Origin: Candidatus Gemmiger excrementigallinarum
Lineage (GTDB): Bacteria; Bacillota; Clostridia; Oscillospirales; Ruminococcaceae
Direction: 5' to 3'
NCBI GenBank assembly: GCA_019116445.1
Contig: DXBP01000059.1
Location: 39,136 to 103,135, forward strand
Length of the DNA stretch: 64,000 bases
A program made the translations under genes and the position numbers. This document shows, piece by piece, positions 8,603-16,549 of this stretch. The notes beneath the pieces are model-generated. The model saw nothing but the letters and a program-made list of their open reading frames with translations, was not told the origin of the DNA and ran no database searches. Positions within the stretch are counted from its first letter, which is position 1, and each line of letters starts with the position of its first letter.

Positions 8603-10453
8603 TTACGCTGTCGGCGCAAGTGCACCTGCCGCGCTGGTATTTTCAACAGAAGTTCCGTCTTCAACGGTGGGATCAGAAGCGGGTGTGGCCTCCGGTACCG
8701 GCGTGGCAGGGGATTCCGTCGGCTGCACAGGGGTGGGGTCCGGTGTGGGGACAGGTGTGTTCTCCGCCGGAGGATCCACAGGCGGTGTGGATGGCTCGAC
8801 GGGAGGCGTAGTCGGCTGTTCTGTCGGCTGCGGCGTGGCGGGGGCAGCTTGCAGCAACACACCGCAGCGGCTGCATACGATGCTGCCATCCCCCTGGGTT
8901 GCGGGGGCGTGGCCCAGCGCCTGCTGACCATTGGTGGTGGTCTGCGCACCGCAGGAACACTGCAGCACAATGACTTCCGCTTCGGTGCAGGTAGCGGGGG
9001 TGTCACTGACGACCTGACTGTAGTTGTGAGTGTGCGCAATCGTTTCGCTCTTGGTCTGGCCGCAGCGGCGGCAGGTGTAAACCATCTGATCGCCTTGCTG
9101 GCTGCCGCCGTCCCAGTCGTGACCCAGGGCGGGAATGTCTTTTTCGATGATCTCGCCGCAGATGCTGCACTTGTATTTGGCACTGCCCGCCGTCAGGCAG
9201 GTGGCGGCCACTTTGGTGTCGCTCATTTCCACATAATTGTGCTCGTGGGCGTCAGCCTTGAAATGGGCGGTCAGCACCACGCCGCCGGCATTGGCGTCGG
9301 CCGGCATGGTGAACTGGATGGTGGCGCTGCTGTAGCTGCCGCCGGTACTGGCGGTCCATCCCGCAAAGACGAAGCCTTCATCCGGTACCGCGGTCACGGC
9401 GCTGGCCGTACCGCCCTTCTTGACCAGCTGGCTGGTGGAACCGGAGAGCGTGCCGCCGTTGGTAGCTACAAACTCCAGGGGCACTTTGGCGCCGCGCACG
9501 GCGATGGGATCTTGTGTGATCAGGTTGGCCGGCACGCCGTCCGGCGTGGGAATGTTGCCCAGCGGCTGCGGACGGCGGTCTTCCGTAACATAAGCATGGG
9601 TGCGCACATAATTGAAGTATGCCGTGACCGCCGTTTTGGAAAGATGCACGCCATCCGACAAAGTGTAGTCAGTTTTGGCCCAACCGGTGGTGCTGTCGCG
9701 CAGTACTTCGGCGCTGTTCAAAAACTTGAATCCGTTTTCCTCACACATTTTGACCAGGGCGGCGTTGTAGGCATCCACCTGGGTCATGGTCAGGTTGGTG
9801 TTTTCCCGCTGCTTGTCCAGCGGAGGAATTGCGCTGACGATGATGTCACAGTACGGCCAGGAGGATTGAATGGCTTTCAATCCCGTTAAGTAAGTGGAAA
9901 TAAAGCCGGAGGCGTCGGTGGAGGAACCGCCCAGGTTGTTGGTACCGAAGCAGATGATGATGCGTTTGGGTTTGAGCATCGCAACTGCTTCCGGTATGGT
10001 ATGCATGGTGGAGGAACCTTTGAATTTCTCGCATTTCAACGAGGTGATGGCACCCGCGCCCATGCTGACAACACCGATGTTGTTGTTCAGTGAGGTAAAG
10101 GCCTGCCCGGTTTCATCGGCGTACATCATATACCGCGCGGTGTTGGAGTCGCCGATGAACAGTGTTTCGTCCACATAACTCCGCCCGGCGTCGGTGCCCT
10201 GGGGAAGTACCGTTCCCACCGCCGCAGTCTGTACAGCCAGGTCGGCTGTGTTGGGAACTTCCGCGGTTTCCGAAGATGCGCTTTCGGCCGTTTCGGCGGT
10301 GGCCTGCGGAGTGGGGCTGTCGCTGTCGGTGCGGCCGCTGAGGGCAATCACCAGCAGACAGCAGAACACAACAATGGCAGCTGCACAGCCTGCGGCAATC
10401 AAAAGCAGCTTCCGGTTCCATTCTTCAAAAGGTGGAAAGGACGGTATTTTCAT
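8603..10453 (-). CDS. Membrane-anchored SGNH hydrolase with surface repeats
   Basis: 616 residues. A signal anchor (about 15-40) is followed by a low-complexity linker, then an SGNH/GDSL esterase domain with GDSN (block I), FGTNN (block III) and DGVH (block V). Next come an InlB-B/Flg_new-like repeat (GFVFAGWTAS), two or three CxxC-containing repeats ending in ALGH, and a Pro/Thr-rich tail. The layout suggests an extracellular enzyme acting on carbohydrate esters or cell-wall acyl groups. The start at 10453 is set by GAGGAG nine bases upstream and by the anchor position. It is monocistronic. The substrate is unknown and the tail has no LPXTG sorting signal, so anchoring is N-terminal. Confidence 0.8.
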   Translation of the reverse strand: MKIPSFPPFEEWNRKLLLIAAGCAAAIVVFCCLLVIALSGRTDSDSPTPQATAETAESASSETAEVPNTADLAVQTAAVGTVLPQGTDAGRSYVDETLFIGDSNTARYMMYADETGQAFTSLNNNIGVVSMGAGAITSLKCEKFKGSSTMHTIPEAVAMLKPKRIIICFGTNNLGGSSTDASGFISTYLTGLKAIQSSWPYCDIIVSAIPPLDKQRENTNLTMTQVDAYNAALVKMCEENGFKFLNSAEVLRDSTTGWAKTDYTLSDGVHLSKTAVTAYFNYVRTHAYVTEDRRPQPLGNIPTPDGVPANLITQDPIAVRGAKVPLEFVATNGGTLSGSTSQLVKKGGTASAVTAVPDEGFVFAGWTASTGGSYSSATIQFTMPADANAGGVVLTAHFKADAHEHNYVEMSDTKVAATCLTAGSAKYKCSICGEIIEKDIPALGHDWDGGSQQGDQMVYTCRRCGQTKSETIAHTHNYSQVVSDTPATCTEAEVIVLQCSCGAQTTTNGQQALGHAPATQGDGSIVCSRCGVLLQAAPATPQPTEQPTTPPVEPSTPPVDPPAENTPVPTPDPTPVQPTESPATPVPEATPASDPTVEDGTSVENTSAAGALAPTA

Positions 10454-10485
10454 GCAAAAACACTCCTCACAAAACCGATATAGCT

Positions 10486-10515
10486 TATCATACAACATTT
10501 TATAGAACTGCGCAA
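10486..10515 (-). promoter_or_regulatory. Promoter of the SGNH surface protein gene
   Basis: On the minus strand, TTGCGC (10510-10515) and TATGAT (10486-10491) are separated by 18 bases. Confidence 0.6.
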
Positions 10516-10596
10516 ACGGAAAAGGCGGGAAAAAGGCGCCTGAGTCGATCTTTTTACAACTTTTAGAGGGATTTTTCACTTTTTTGTGCGCAACCC

Positions 10597-10625
10597 TTGA
10601 CTTTTTGCGGGGAATGCGGTAGACT
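10597..10625 (+). promoter_or_regulatory. Sigma-A promoter of tRNA-Ala
   Basis: TTGACT (10597-10602) and TAGACT (10620-10625) are separated by 17 bases and lie 20 bases upstream of the tRNA. Confidence 0.75.
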
Positions 10626-10644
10626 AATCAGGTCAGAAAAATAT

Positions 10645-10720
10645 GGGCCTGTAGCTCAGTTGGGAGAGCGTTCGGTTCGCATCCGAGAGGTCAAGGGTTC
10701 GAATCCCTCCAGGTCCACCA
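10645..10720 (+). tRNA. tRNA-Ala (anticodon CGC)
   Basis: 76 bases forming a complete cloverleaf. The acceptor stem pairs GGGCCTG with CAGGTCC and includes the G3-U70 wobble that specifies alanine; the anticodon loop is TTCGCAT, the T arm contains GTTCGAA, and CCA is encoded. It stands alone between its own promoter and terminator. Confidence 0.95.
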
Positions 10721-10725
10721 GAAAA

Positions 10726-10757
10726 GATCCGCACTGTATGCAGTGCGGATCTTTTTT
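10726..10757 (+). terminator. Terminator of tRNA-Ala
   Basis: GATCCGCACTG and CAGTGCGGATC form an 11-base perfect stem with a TATG loop followed by six T. Confidence 0.95.
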
Positions 10758-10810
10758 CTTTGTTTCTTTGTCATATAGCGTATATTTTCACCGAATTTTC
10801 GCATAAATCG

Positions 10811-10839
10811 TTCCCATTTTGCACTTTTTGTGCTATACT
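10811..10839 (+). promoter_or_regulatory. Promoter of the Spo0A-like signalling cassette
   Basis: TTCCCA (10811-10816) and TATACT (10834-10839) are separated by 17 bases. The good -10 and moderate -35 place the start about 40 bases before the first possible start codon. Confidence 0.6.
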
Positions 10840-10888
10840 GAACCAAAACAGACGTTTCTTGCGCTGCGCGTAGGAAAACGTAGGTCCC

Positions 10889-11284
10889 GTGTGGATTGAA
10901 TCCTTTCTCAGTATGCCCTATAGTACCTTATTAAAGAGGGACTGTACCGCGGCAGGCTCTCCGGACAATTCGGTTTTGTTGATTGGAGAGGATGAAGGAG
11001 TTATGGAAGAAGCCGGACGGGAATATCTGGCCGTTTACCGGCGGGATTTTTCAGAGCTGGAAGGCCTGCAGCAGGCCGAGCAGGTGACGTATGCCCTGCA
11101 GCGCGTGAAAAATGCCCTGTGTTTTTATGCAAAGCGGCGAACGACTGCCCGGGAGGTTTCCTGCTGTCTGCGCGGCGTGGACGAAGCGTTTGCGGGACGT
11201 TTGCTGTGCTATATGTATGAAAATGCCGTGGCGCCGGAGCAGGTCCCCGACGTTCTGCGGGATCTGTGCGGAACGGCGGTGTAA
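10889..11284 (+). CDS. Unknown small protein, first gene of Spo0A-like cassette
   Basis: Up to 131 residues from a GTG; I do not recognise the family. The start is uncertain: ATG at 10913 or 11003 are alternatives, and the segment after 11003 (93 residues) looks the best structured, with helix-rich, Arg- and Cys-containing sequence and no membrane segment. No strong ribosome binding site fits the GTG, while AAGGAG lies only two bases before 11003. It ends 59 bases before the Spo0A-like regulator and should share its transcript. A role as a partner or modulator of the kinase/regulator pair is only a guess from position. Confidence 0.6.
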   Translation: MWIESFLSMPYSTLLKRDCTAAGSPDNSVLLIGEDEGVMEEAGREYLAVYRRDFSELEGLQQAEQVTYALQRVKNALCFYAKRRTTAREVSCCLRGVDEAFAGRLLCYMYENAVAPEQVPDVLRDLCGTAV

Positions 11285-11343
11285 AAACCATGCAAGGGAC
11301 GTTGGAAAGGAGCTGCAGCGCTCTGGAAAATGGGAGGACAGCG

Positions 11344-12099
11344 ATGCAGCCGCTGACACAAAAGAAAACGGTCGTGGCGGTTTTTGTCACCGATGCCCGC
11401 ATGGAACGGGATTGCATCCGGCTGTACGCGCAGACGCACCCTGAAGTCCGCGCGGCGGCGGTTTTGCCCGGTGGGCGGGAACTGCTGCAGCAGCTGCACC
11501 GCGGATTGTCGCCCCAGGTGTTGGTGCTGGATGTCCTGCTGGCGGATATGGGGATCTTTTCCCTCATCGAAGCGGTGCATGAACTGCATCTGGACCCGGA
11601 ACCGGTCATTCTGCTGACAGCGCCGGTGCCGGAACAGACAGCAGCTCGCCGTGCCATGCAGGTATTCGGTGATTGTCAGATCCTGCTCAAGCCCTATCGG
11701 CTGAAAGAACTGTTTGATCAGGTCTATCTGCTGGGCGCCGGGGCAGACCAGTATCGTTTGTACCGCGCGCGGGGGTTCTGCCGGCGCTGCCTGCAGCAGA
11801 TGCACGCCGACCCGGCGATGAGCGGGTGTGATTATCTGGAACAGATGCTGCTTTGCGCCTATACGGCAGAGCGCCCCTACACGGGTGCGGCGCTGTATCA
11901 GATGGTTGCGCAGGAAAATGATACCCAGGAGGCCAGTGTGGCGGCGGCTGTTATGCGGTTGTCCCGCAAAATGTGGCAGCAGGCAACCCCGTTGTACCGG
12001 TCGCTTTGCCTGCGATGCGGGCTGCCGGCAGATGCGGTATTGCCCAACGGCAAACTTTTAAAGGGAATGTTGGAACTGCTCCGGCAGGAGATCGTATAG
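11344..12099 (+). CDS. Spo0A-like response regulator paralog
   Basis: 251 residues. The N-terminal receiver domain keeps an acidic Asp in VFVTDAR, a phospho-acceptor Asp in VLVLDVLLAD, a Thr in ILLTAP and the Lys in LLKPY. The C-terminal part (about 150-251) aligns by pattern with the Spo0A DNA-binding domain: GxxYL followed by a helix ASVAAAVMRLSRKMW matching SRVERAIRHAIEVAW of the genuine Spo0A at 30.4 kb. It is much more diverged than the true Spo0A and its recognition helix differs, so it should bind other sites or none. GGAGG lies six bases before the ATG. The kinase-like gene follows 25 bases later. Confidence 0.75.
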   Translation: MQPLTQKKTVVAVFVTDARMERDCIRLYAQTHPEVRAAAVLPGGRELLQQLHRGLSPQVLVLDVLLADMGIFSLIEAVHELHLDPEPVILLTAPVPEQTAARRAMQVFGDCQILLKPYRLKELFDQVYLLGAGADQYRLYRARGFCRRCLQQMHADPAMSGCDYLEQMLLCAYTAERPYTGAALYQMVAQENDTQEASVAAAVMRLSRKMWQQATPLYRSLCLRCGLPADAVLPNGKLLKGMLELLRQEIV

Positions 12100-12124
12100 G
12101 CAGCGGCAAAGGGAGGAACGCGGT

Positions 12125-12934
12125 ATGCAGCCAAACGAACAGGAACTGATGATGGCCCTGCGCGGTGGTCTGCGCGGGCGTTTCCGCCAGTCTTTTCACC
12201 TGCTGGAAGCTGCGTTTGAAGTGTTGGACGATCGGATGGCCCACTGTGTGACGCCGGAGGAATACGAAACCATGCAGCCGATTTTGCGGCAGATCACCGA
12301 GCAGCTGCTGAGCCTTCAGCGGCTGGGGGAACATGCGGCGGATGCGGCCATTGCGCCGGTGCTGCACCAGGCGTGTGCGCCGCGTGCCATGGATTTGCTG
12401 GGCCAGCTGCGGGAACTGGCGGAACTGCTCAATGAAATTCTGCTGCAGGAATCTGTGGAAGCCTCGGTACGGGTAGAAGCTGCCGAAAACCTTGGCGTTT
12501 TGCTCACCATGGGGGACGATACGCTGCTCAACGGTCTGCTGGCGAACCTGGTTTCCAACTCTTTGGCGGCGGGCCTGCCGGTGCAGATCACGTTGTCCTG
12601 CGAGCCGGGGCGGCTGTACTACCGGGATAACGGCCCCGGTCTGCCGGAAGATGCAGCAGCGCTGCTGGAAAGCGGCGTCTGGAGCGACCGGCTGCTGGAA
12701 CAGGGCGGGTTGGGCCTGCCGCTGATCCGGGCCTATGCGGCTGCCATGGGCTGGACGTTGACAGTGGAACGGGAAGCCGGTATCTGTGTGTGTTTCTCGC
12801 TGCCTCCCTGCACGCTGGATCTGGGCAGCATGGTGCTGGAATCAACAGCCGGTACCCCGTCCCAGCGCCAGCGCCGCCGGCAGGATCTTTGGAGGGAACT
12901 GCATCCGGTTTTGCCGCAAACCCCGGAAACATAA
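12125..12934 (+). CDS. Histidine-kinase-like ATPase, partner of Spo0A-like regulator
   Basis: 269 residues, soluble, with no membrane or sensor domain. The C-terminal half is a HATPase_c fold with N box NLVSNS, G1 box DNGPG and G2 box GGLGLPLIRAYAAAMG. The N-terminal half is a helical pair like a DHp domain; His25 in RQSFHLLEAA is the only plausible phosphorylated His, but the context is not the canonical H box. It may be a kinase, a phosphotransferase or a phosphatase for the adjacent regulator. GGGAGG lies nine bases before the ATG, and a terminator follows the stop codon, closing the three-gene operon. Confidence 0.75.
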   Translation: MQPNEQELMMALRGGLRGRFRQSFHLLEAAFEVLDDRMAHCVTPEEYETMQPILRQITEQLLSLQRLGEHAADAAIAPVLHQACAPRAMDLLGQLRELAELLNEILLQESVEASVRVEAAENLGVLLTMGDDTLLNGLLANLVSNSLAAGLPVQITLSCEPGRLYYRDNGPGLPEDAAALLESGVWSDRLLEQGGLGLPLIRAYAAAMGWTLTVEREAGICVCFSLPPCTLDLGSMVLESTAGTPSQRQRRRQDLWRELHPVLPQTPET

Positions 12935-12941
12935 TCTTTAC

Positions 12942-12975
12942 GGGCACCACCCAGGCGGGCGGTGCTCTTTTTTTT
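12942..12975 (+). terminator. Terminator of the signalling cassette
   Basis: GGGCACCACCC and GGGCGGTGCTC pair over 11 bases with one mismatch and are followed by eight T. Confidence 0.9.
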
Positions 12976-12982
12976 CGGGGGC

Positions 12983-13014
12983 GCTTTACTTTACCTGCAA
13001 TCTATTGTAAAATA
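12983..13014 (+). promoter_or_regulatory. Promoter region of the pyrH operon
   Basis: Between the terminator and pyrH, TTTACT followed after 17 bases by TAAAAT, and an overlapping TTTACC/TACTAT pair with the same spacing, give two alternative weak sigma-A promoters. Confidence 0.5.
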
Positions 13015-13086
13015 CTATCAACTAAGAATGGTTTATTGTGCCCATCTGGCACAATACCGCACAAAACAACAGGTGGTGTTATATTT

Positions 13087-13794
13087 ATGGGGATTCAATA
13101 CAAACGCATCCTGCTGAAAGTCAGCGGCGAAGCACTTTCCGGCCCCAAGGGAACCGGCTTTGATGAAGCAACCATCGCTTCCATCTGCGCCGGCATCAAA
13201 GCCGCACATGAACTCGGTGCCCAGATCGGCATTGTGGTGGGCGGCGGCAACTTCTGGCGCGGCCGCTCCAGCGGCAAGATGGACCGTATGGATGCCGATA
13301 AGATCGGTATGCTGGCAACCGTGATGAACGCTCTGGCCGTCAAGGACGCATTGCGTCAGCAGGGAGTACCGGCAGTGGTGATGACCAGCTCTTTCATGCC
13401 CCAGGTGGCGGAAGTGTTCACCAGCGATAAAGCCATTGCCGCACTGGAAAGCGGCCAGATCGTCGTGTTCGGCGGCGGTACCGGCAACCCGATCTTCTCC
13501 ACCGATACGGCTTCCGCGCTGCGTGCGCTGGAGATCGGTGCCGATGCCATGTTCAAGGCCACGATGGTGGACGGCGTCTATGATAAGGACCCGCACAAAT
13601 ACCCTGATGCGGTTCGCTACGATACGTTGACTTTCACCCGGGTGCTGGATGAGCGCCTGGCGGTGATGGATTCCACCGCGGCGACCCTCTGCCGTGATAA
13701 CGGCCTGCCCATCCTGGTGTTTGACCTGGGCGAACCTGCCAACATCGCGAAGGCTGTGCAGGGCGAAACGGTGGGCACCCTCGTAAAAGAATAA
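13087..13794 (+). CDS. pyrH: UMP kinase
   Basis: 235 residues, the normal bacterial length. The amino acid kinase fold shows KRILLKVSGEAL at the N-terminus, the VVGGGNFWRG glycine loop, and the DGVYDKDP motif of the nucleotide-binding region. It phosphorylates UMP to UDP with ATP in pyrimidine synthesis and acts as a hexamer. AGGTGG lies upstream of the ATG. Like in many Firmicutes it is followed by frr, 51 bases later, but the usual rpsB-tsf pair is not upstream; the signalling cassette is there instead. Confidence 0.97.
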   Translation: MGIQYKRILLKVSGEALSGPKGTGFDEATIASICAGIKAAHELGAQIGIVVGGGNFWRGRSSGKMDRMDADKIGMLATVMNALAVKDALRQQGVPAVVMTSSFMPQVAEVFTSDKAIAALESGQIVVFGGGTGNPIFSTDTASALRALEIGADAMFKATMVDGVYDKDPHKYPDAVRYDTLTFTRVLDERLAVMDSTAATLCRDNGLPILVFDLGEPANIAKAVQGETVGTLVKE

Positions 13795-13845
13795 GAAAAA
13801 TTCATAAAATCTGCTTATACTAATCATGATGAAGGAGAAATTGCC

Positions 13846-14400
13846 ATGAGCAGCACGACCAAACCCTATGAAGAAAAGATGAATGCCAGCGTGGACCATC
13901 TGGTCCGGGAACTGGCTGCGATCCGCGCCGGCCGCGCCAACCCTGCCGTCCTGGATAAGGTTACGGTGGACTACTACGGCAGCCCCACGCCCATCAACCA
14001 GATTGCTGCGGTGTCTGTGGCGGAAGCCCGTATCCTGACCATCACCCCCTGGGACCGCCAGATGCTCAAGCCCATTTCCAAGGCGATCCAGACCAGTGAT
14101 ATCGGCATCAACCCCATTGATGACGGCCAGGTCATCCGTCTGGTGTTCCCGGCTCCCACCGAGGAACGCCGCAAGCAGCTGACCAAGGACGTGCAGAAGC
14201 AGGGCGAGGAGGCCAAAGTTGCTGTGCGTAACGTCCGCCGTGACGCCATGGATAAGTTCAAGGCCATGAAGAAAGCCGGCGAACTGACCGAGGATGACCA
14301 GAAGAAACTGGAAGAAGAAACCCAGAAGCTGACCGACAAGTACGTCAAGATGATCGACGATACCTGTGCGGCCAAAAACAAGGAAATCATGGAAGTCTGA
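13846..14400 (+). CDS. frr: Ribosome recycling factor
   Basis: 184 residues, matching the family length of about 185. It begins with a helical domain containing the conserved RAGRANPAVLDKV segment, followed by the small beta domain (DYYGSPTPINQIA) and the long C-terminal helices rich in Lys and Glu. With EF-G it splits post-termination ribosomes. GAAGGAG lies upstream of the ATG. It forms an operon with pyrH. Confidence 0.97.
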   Translation: MSSTTKPYEEKMNASVDHLVRELAAIRAGRANPAVLDKVTVDYYGSPTPINQIAAVSVAEARILTITPWDRQMLKPISKAIQTSDIGINPIDDGQVIRLVFPAPTEERRKQLTKDVQKQGEEAKVAVRNVRRDAMDKFKAMKKAGELTEDDQKKLEEETQKLTDKYVKMIDDTCAAKNKEIMEV

Positions 14401-14427
14401 TTCCGGTCAGCGCTTCCTCATCGTCTG

Positions 14428-14455
14428 TGCGGGCATGCCGATCGGCACGCCCGCA
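14428..14455. repeat. 28-base near-perfect palindrome between frr and cdsA
   Basis: TGCGGGC-A-TGCCGATCGGCA-C-GCCCGCA is self-complementary except for one A/C pair. There is no T run, so it is not a standard terminator. It could be an RNA processing or stabilising hairpin in the operon transcript. Confidence 0.6.
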
Positions 14456-14502
14456 TAGGCTGTTATGAGTACACTATTCCATCCGTGAAAGGGAACCACC
14501 GT

Positions 14503-15363
14503 ATGAAGACCCGCGTCATTACCGCCGTAGTCGGCCTGGCCCTGTTGGCCGTTGTGCTGGCGTTTTTCAACACCATCCTGTTTGATCTGGTGCTCAGCGC
14601 CGTTTGCCTGATCGCCATTCACGAGGTATTTTCCGCAATGGGATTCGGCAAAAAGCAATGGTATCTGTATGCCGTGGCCGTGCCGTATACGCTGCTGATC
14701 ATGCTTACCACCACCCAGGCCGCCCGCGCGCTGGTGTTGCCGGTCAGTTTCCTGGTGGTGCTGTTTTTCAATGTCTGCCAGATCACCCATGTGCAGAAAC
14801 TGGATTTCGGCAAACTCGCGGGATACGTCTATTTTTCCGGTGTGATCATCTTCTGCTTTTACTCGCTCATTCACCTCAAACGGATGCTTCCTTTTGAAAA
14901 CTATCGCTACGACGCGGTATATTTCATCCTGCTCACACTCTGCTTCGCCTGGGGCGGCGATACGGCGGCCTATTTTGTCGGCCGTGCCTTCGGCAAGCAT
15001 AAGCTGGCGCCTGTTGTCAGCCCGCACAAGACGGTGGAAGGTGCCATCGGCGGAATCGTGGGCAGTGTTGCAGCCGGTATGCTGCTGACGGCGGCCTATA
15101 CGCTTCTGTCCTCTGCCTTCAATGTCATCAGCATCCAGATGCGTCCCAAACATTACCTGGTCCTGCTGTTCATGGGCGCCATTGCTTCGGTGCTGGGCAT
15201 TCTCGGCGACCTGTTTGCCTCGGCGGTCAAGCGCCAGGTGGGCATCAAGGATTACGGCACGATCTTCCCGGGGCACGGCGGTATCCTGGACCGCTTTGAC
15301 AGCGTTATGTTCATCGCGCCTTTTGTAGCCATCGTCGTGCGCTATTTCTTCTATGTACTGTAA
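14503..15363 (+). CDS. cdsA: Phosphatidate cytidylyltransferase
   Basis: 286 residues with about eight membrane segments. The C-terminal region has the CDP-alcohol synthase signature, with SPHKTVEG and the LGDLFASAVKRQVGIKDYG stretch ending in FPGHGGILDRFDS. It makes CDP-diacylglycerol from phosphatidate and CTP for phospholipid synthesis. The ATG at 14503 follows AAGGGA. The gene uppS, normally directly upstream of cdsA, is absent here. dxr follows 18 bases later. Confidence 0.95.
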   Translation: MKTRVITAVVGLALLAVVLAFFNTILFDLVLSAVCLIAIHEVFSAMGFGKKQWYLYAVAVPYTLLIMLTTTQAARALVLPVSFLVVLFFNVCQITHVQKLDFGKLAGYVYFSGVIIFCFYSLIHLKRMLPFENYRYDAVYFILLTLCFAWGGDTAAYFVGRAFGKHKLAPVVSPHKTVEGAIGGIVGSVAAGMLLTAAYTLLSSAFNVISIQMRPKHYLVLLFMGAIASVLGILGDLFASAVKRQVGIKDYGTIFPGHGGILDRFDSVMFIAPFVAIVVRYFFYVL

Positions 15364-15381
15364 GATAAAGGATGGAAACGT

Positions 15382-16533
15382 ATGAATAAAACCATCACCT
15401 TGCTGGGCTCCACGGGTTCCATCGGCACCCAGAGCCTGGATGTCTGCCGTATGCACGGCTATTCGGTGTTCGGTCTGGCGGCAAACGCCCGTGTGGACAA
15501 ACTGCTGGAACAGATCCGGGAGTTTCATCCCCGCTATGCGGTGGTTGTGGACCCGGATGCCTTCCGCAAACTGGAGGCGGAACTGGCCGGGCAGTCCGAT
15601 GCGCCGCAGCTGCTGCAGGGGCCGGAAGGCTTGCGGGAACTGGCCGCTATGGAAGGCCCGGACGTAGTGCTCAATGCGGTGGTCGGCATTGCCGGTCTGG
15701 ATGCGTCGCTTGCGGCCATCGAGAGCGGTCATGACCTGGCGCTGGCCAATAAAGAGAGCCTTGTTACCGGCGGTCACCTTGTCACCGATGTGGTGAAACA
15801 GCACGGTGTGCACCTTTTGCCGGTGGACAGTGAGCACAGCGCCATTTTCCAATGTCTGCAGGATGCCCACAGCGCCAAAACGCTGGAAAAAATCCTGCTC
15901 ACGGCGTCGGGCGGCCCGTTCTTCGGAATGACTACCGAGGAACTGCGCGGCAAAACCAAGGCTGATGCCCTGCGCCATCCCAACTGGAATATGGGTGCCA
16001 AAATCACCATTGATTCCGCTACCCTGATGAACAAGGGCCTGGAACTGATCGAAGCGGCGTGGCTGTTCGGCCTGCCGGAGGATAAGATCCAGATCGTTGT
16101 GCAGCGGGAAAGCATCATTCACTCGGCGGTGCAGTTTGCCGACCATTCCATCATTGCCCAGCTGGGCGTGCCGGATATGCGCATTCCCATTCAGTATGCG
16201 CTGACCTGGCCGGAACGTCTGCCCAGCCCGGTGCCGGAACTGGATTTCACGGCCCTGACCAAGCTGAGCATCGCCACAGCGGACGAGGAAACCTTCCGCT
16301 GCCTGGCAGCCTGCAAAAAAGCCATCCGCAAGGGCGGCCTGGCCCCCTGTGCGGCCAACGGTGCCAACGAGGCCGCCGTTGCTCATTTTCTGCGGGATGA
16401 AATTGGTTTCCTGGACATCGGCCGTCTGGTGGAAGGCATTGTGGACAGCGACAGCTTCGGCGGTGACTACACACTGGCCGATGTACATGAATGTGACCGT
16501 ATGGCCCGCGCTTATGTGGAAGCGCATATCTGA
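15382..16533 (+). CDS. dxr: 1-deoxy-D-xylulose-5-phosphate reductoisomerase
   Basis: 383 residues, full family length. The NADPH-binding start TLLGSTGSIGTQSLDV, the ANKESLVTGG motif, the metal-site VDSEHSA and the TASGGPF/MGAKITIDSATLMNKGLE region are all present. It catalyses the committed step of the MEP isoprenoid pathway. It is preceded by AAAGGATGGAAACGT before the ATG and sits in the cdsA-dxr-rseP-ispG operon. Confidence 0.97.
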   Translation: MNKTITLLGSTGSIGTQSLDVCRMHGYSVFGLAANARVDKLLEQIREFHPRYAVVVDPDAFRKLEAELAGQSDAPQLLQGPEGLRELAAMEGPDVVLNAVVGIAGLDASLAAIESGHDLALANKESLVTGGHLVTDVVKQHGVHLLPVDSEHSAIFQCLQDAHSAKTLEKILLTASGGPFFGMTTEELRGKTKADALRHPNWNMGAKITIDSATLMNKGLELIEAAWLFGLPEDKIQIVVQRESIIHSAVQFADHSIIAQLGVPDMRIPIQYALTWPERLPSPVPELDFTALTKLSIATADEETFRCLAACKKAIRKGGLAPCAANGANEAAVAHFLRDEIGFLDIGRLVEGIVDSDSFGGDYTLADVHECDRMARAYVEAHI

Positions 16534-16549
16534 GATTTGAGAGGTGCCT

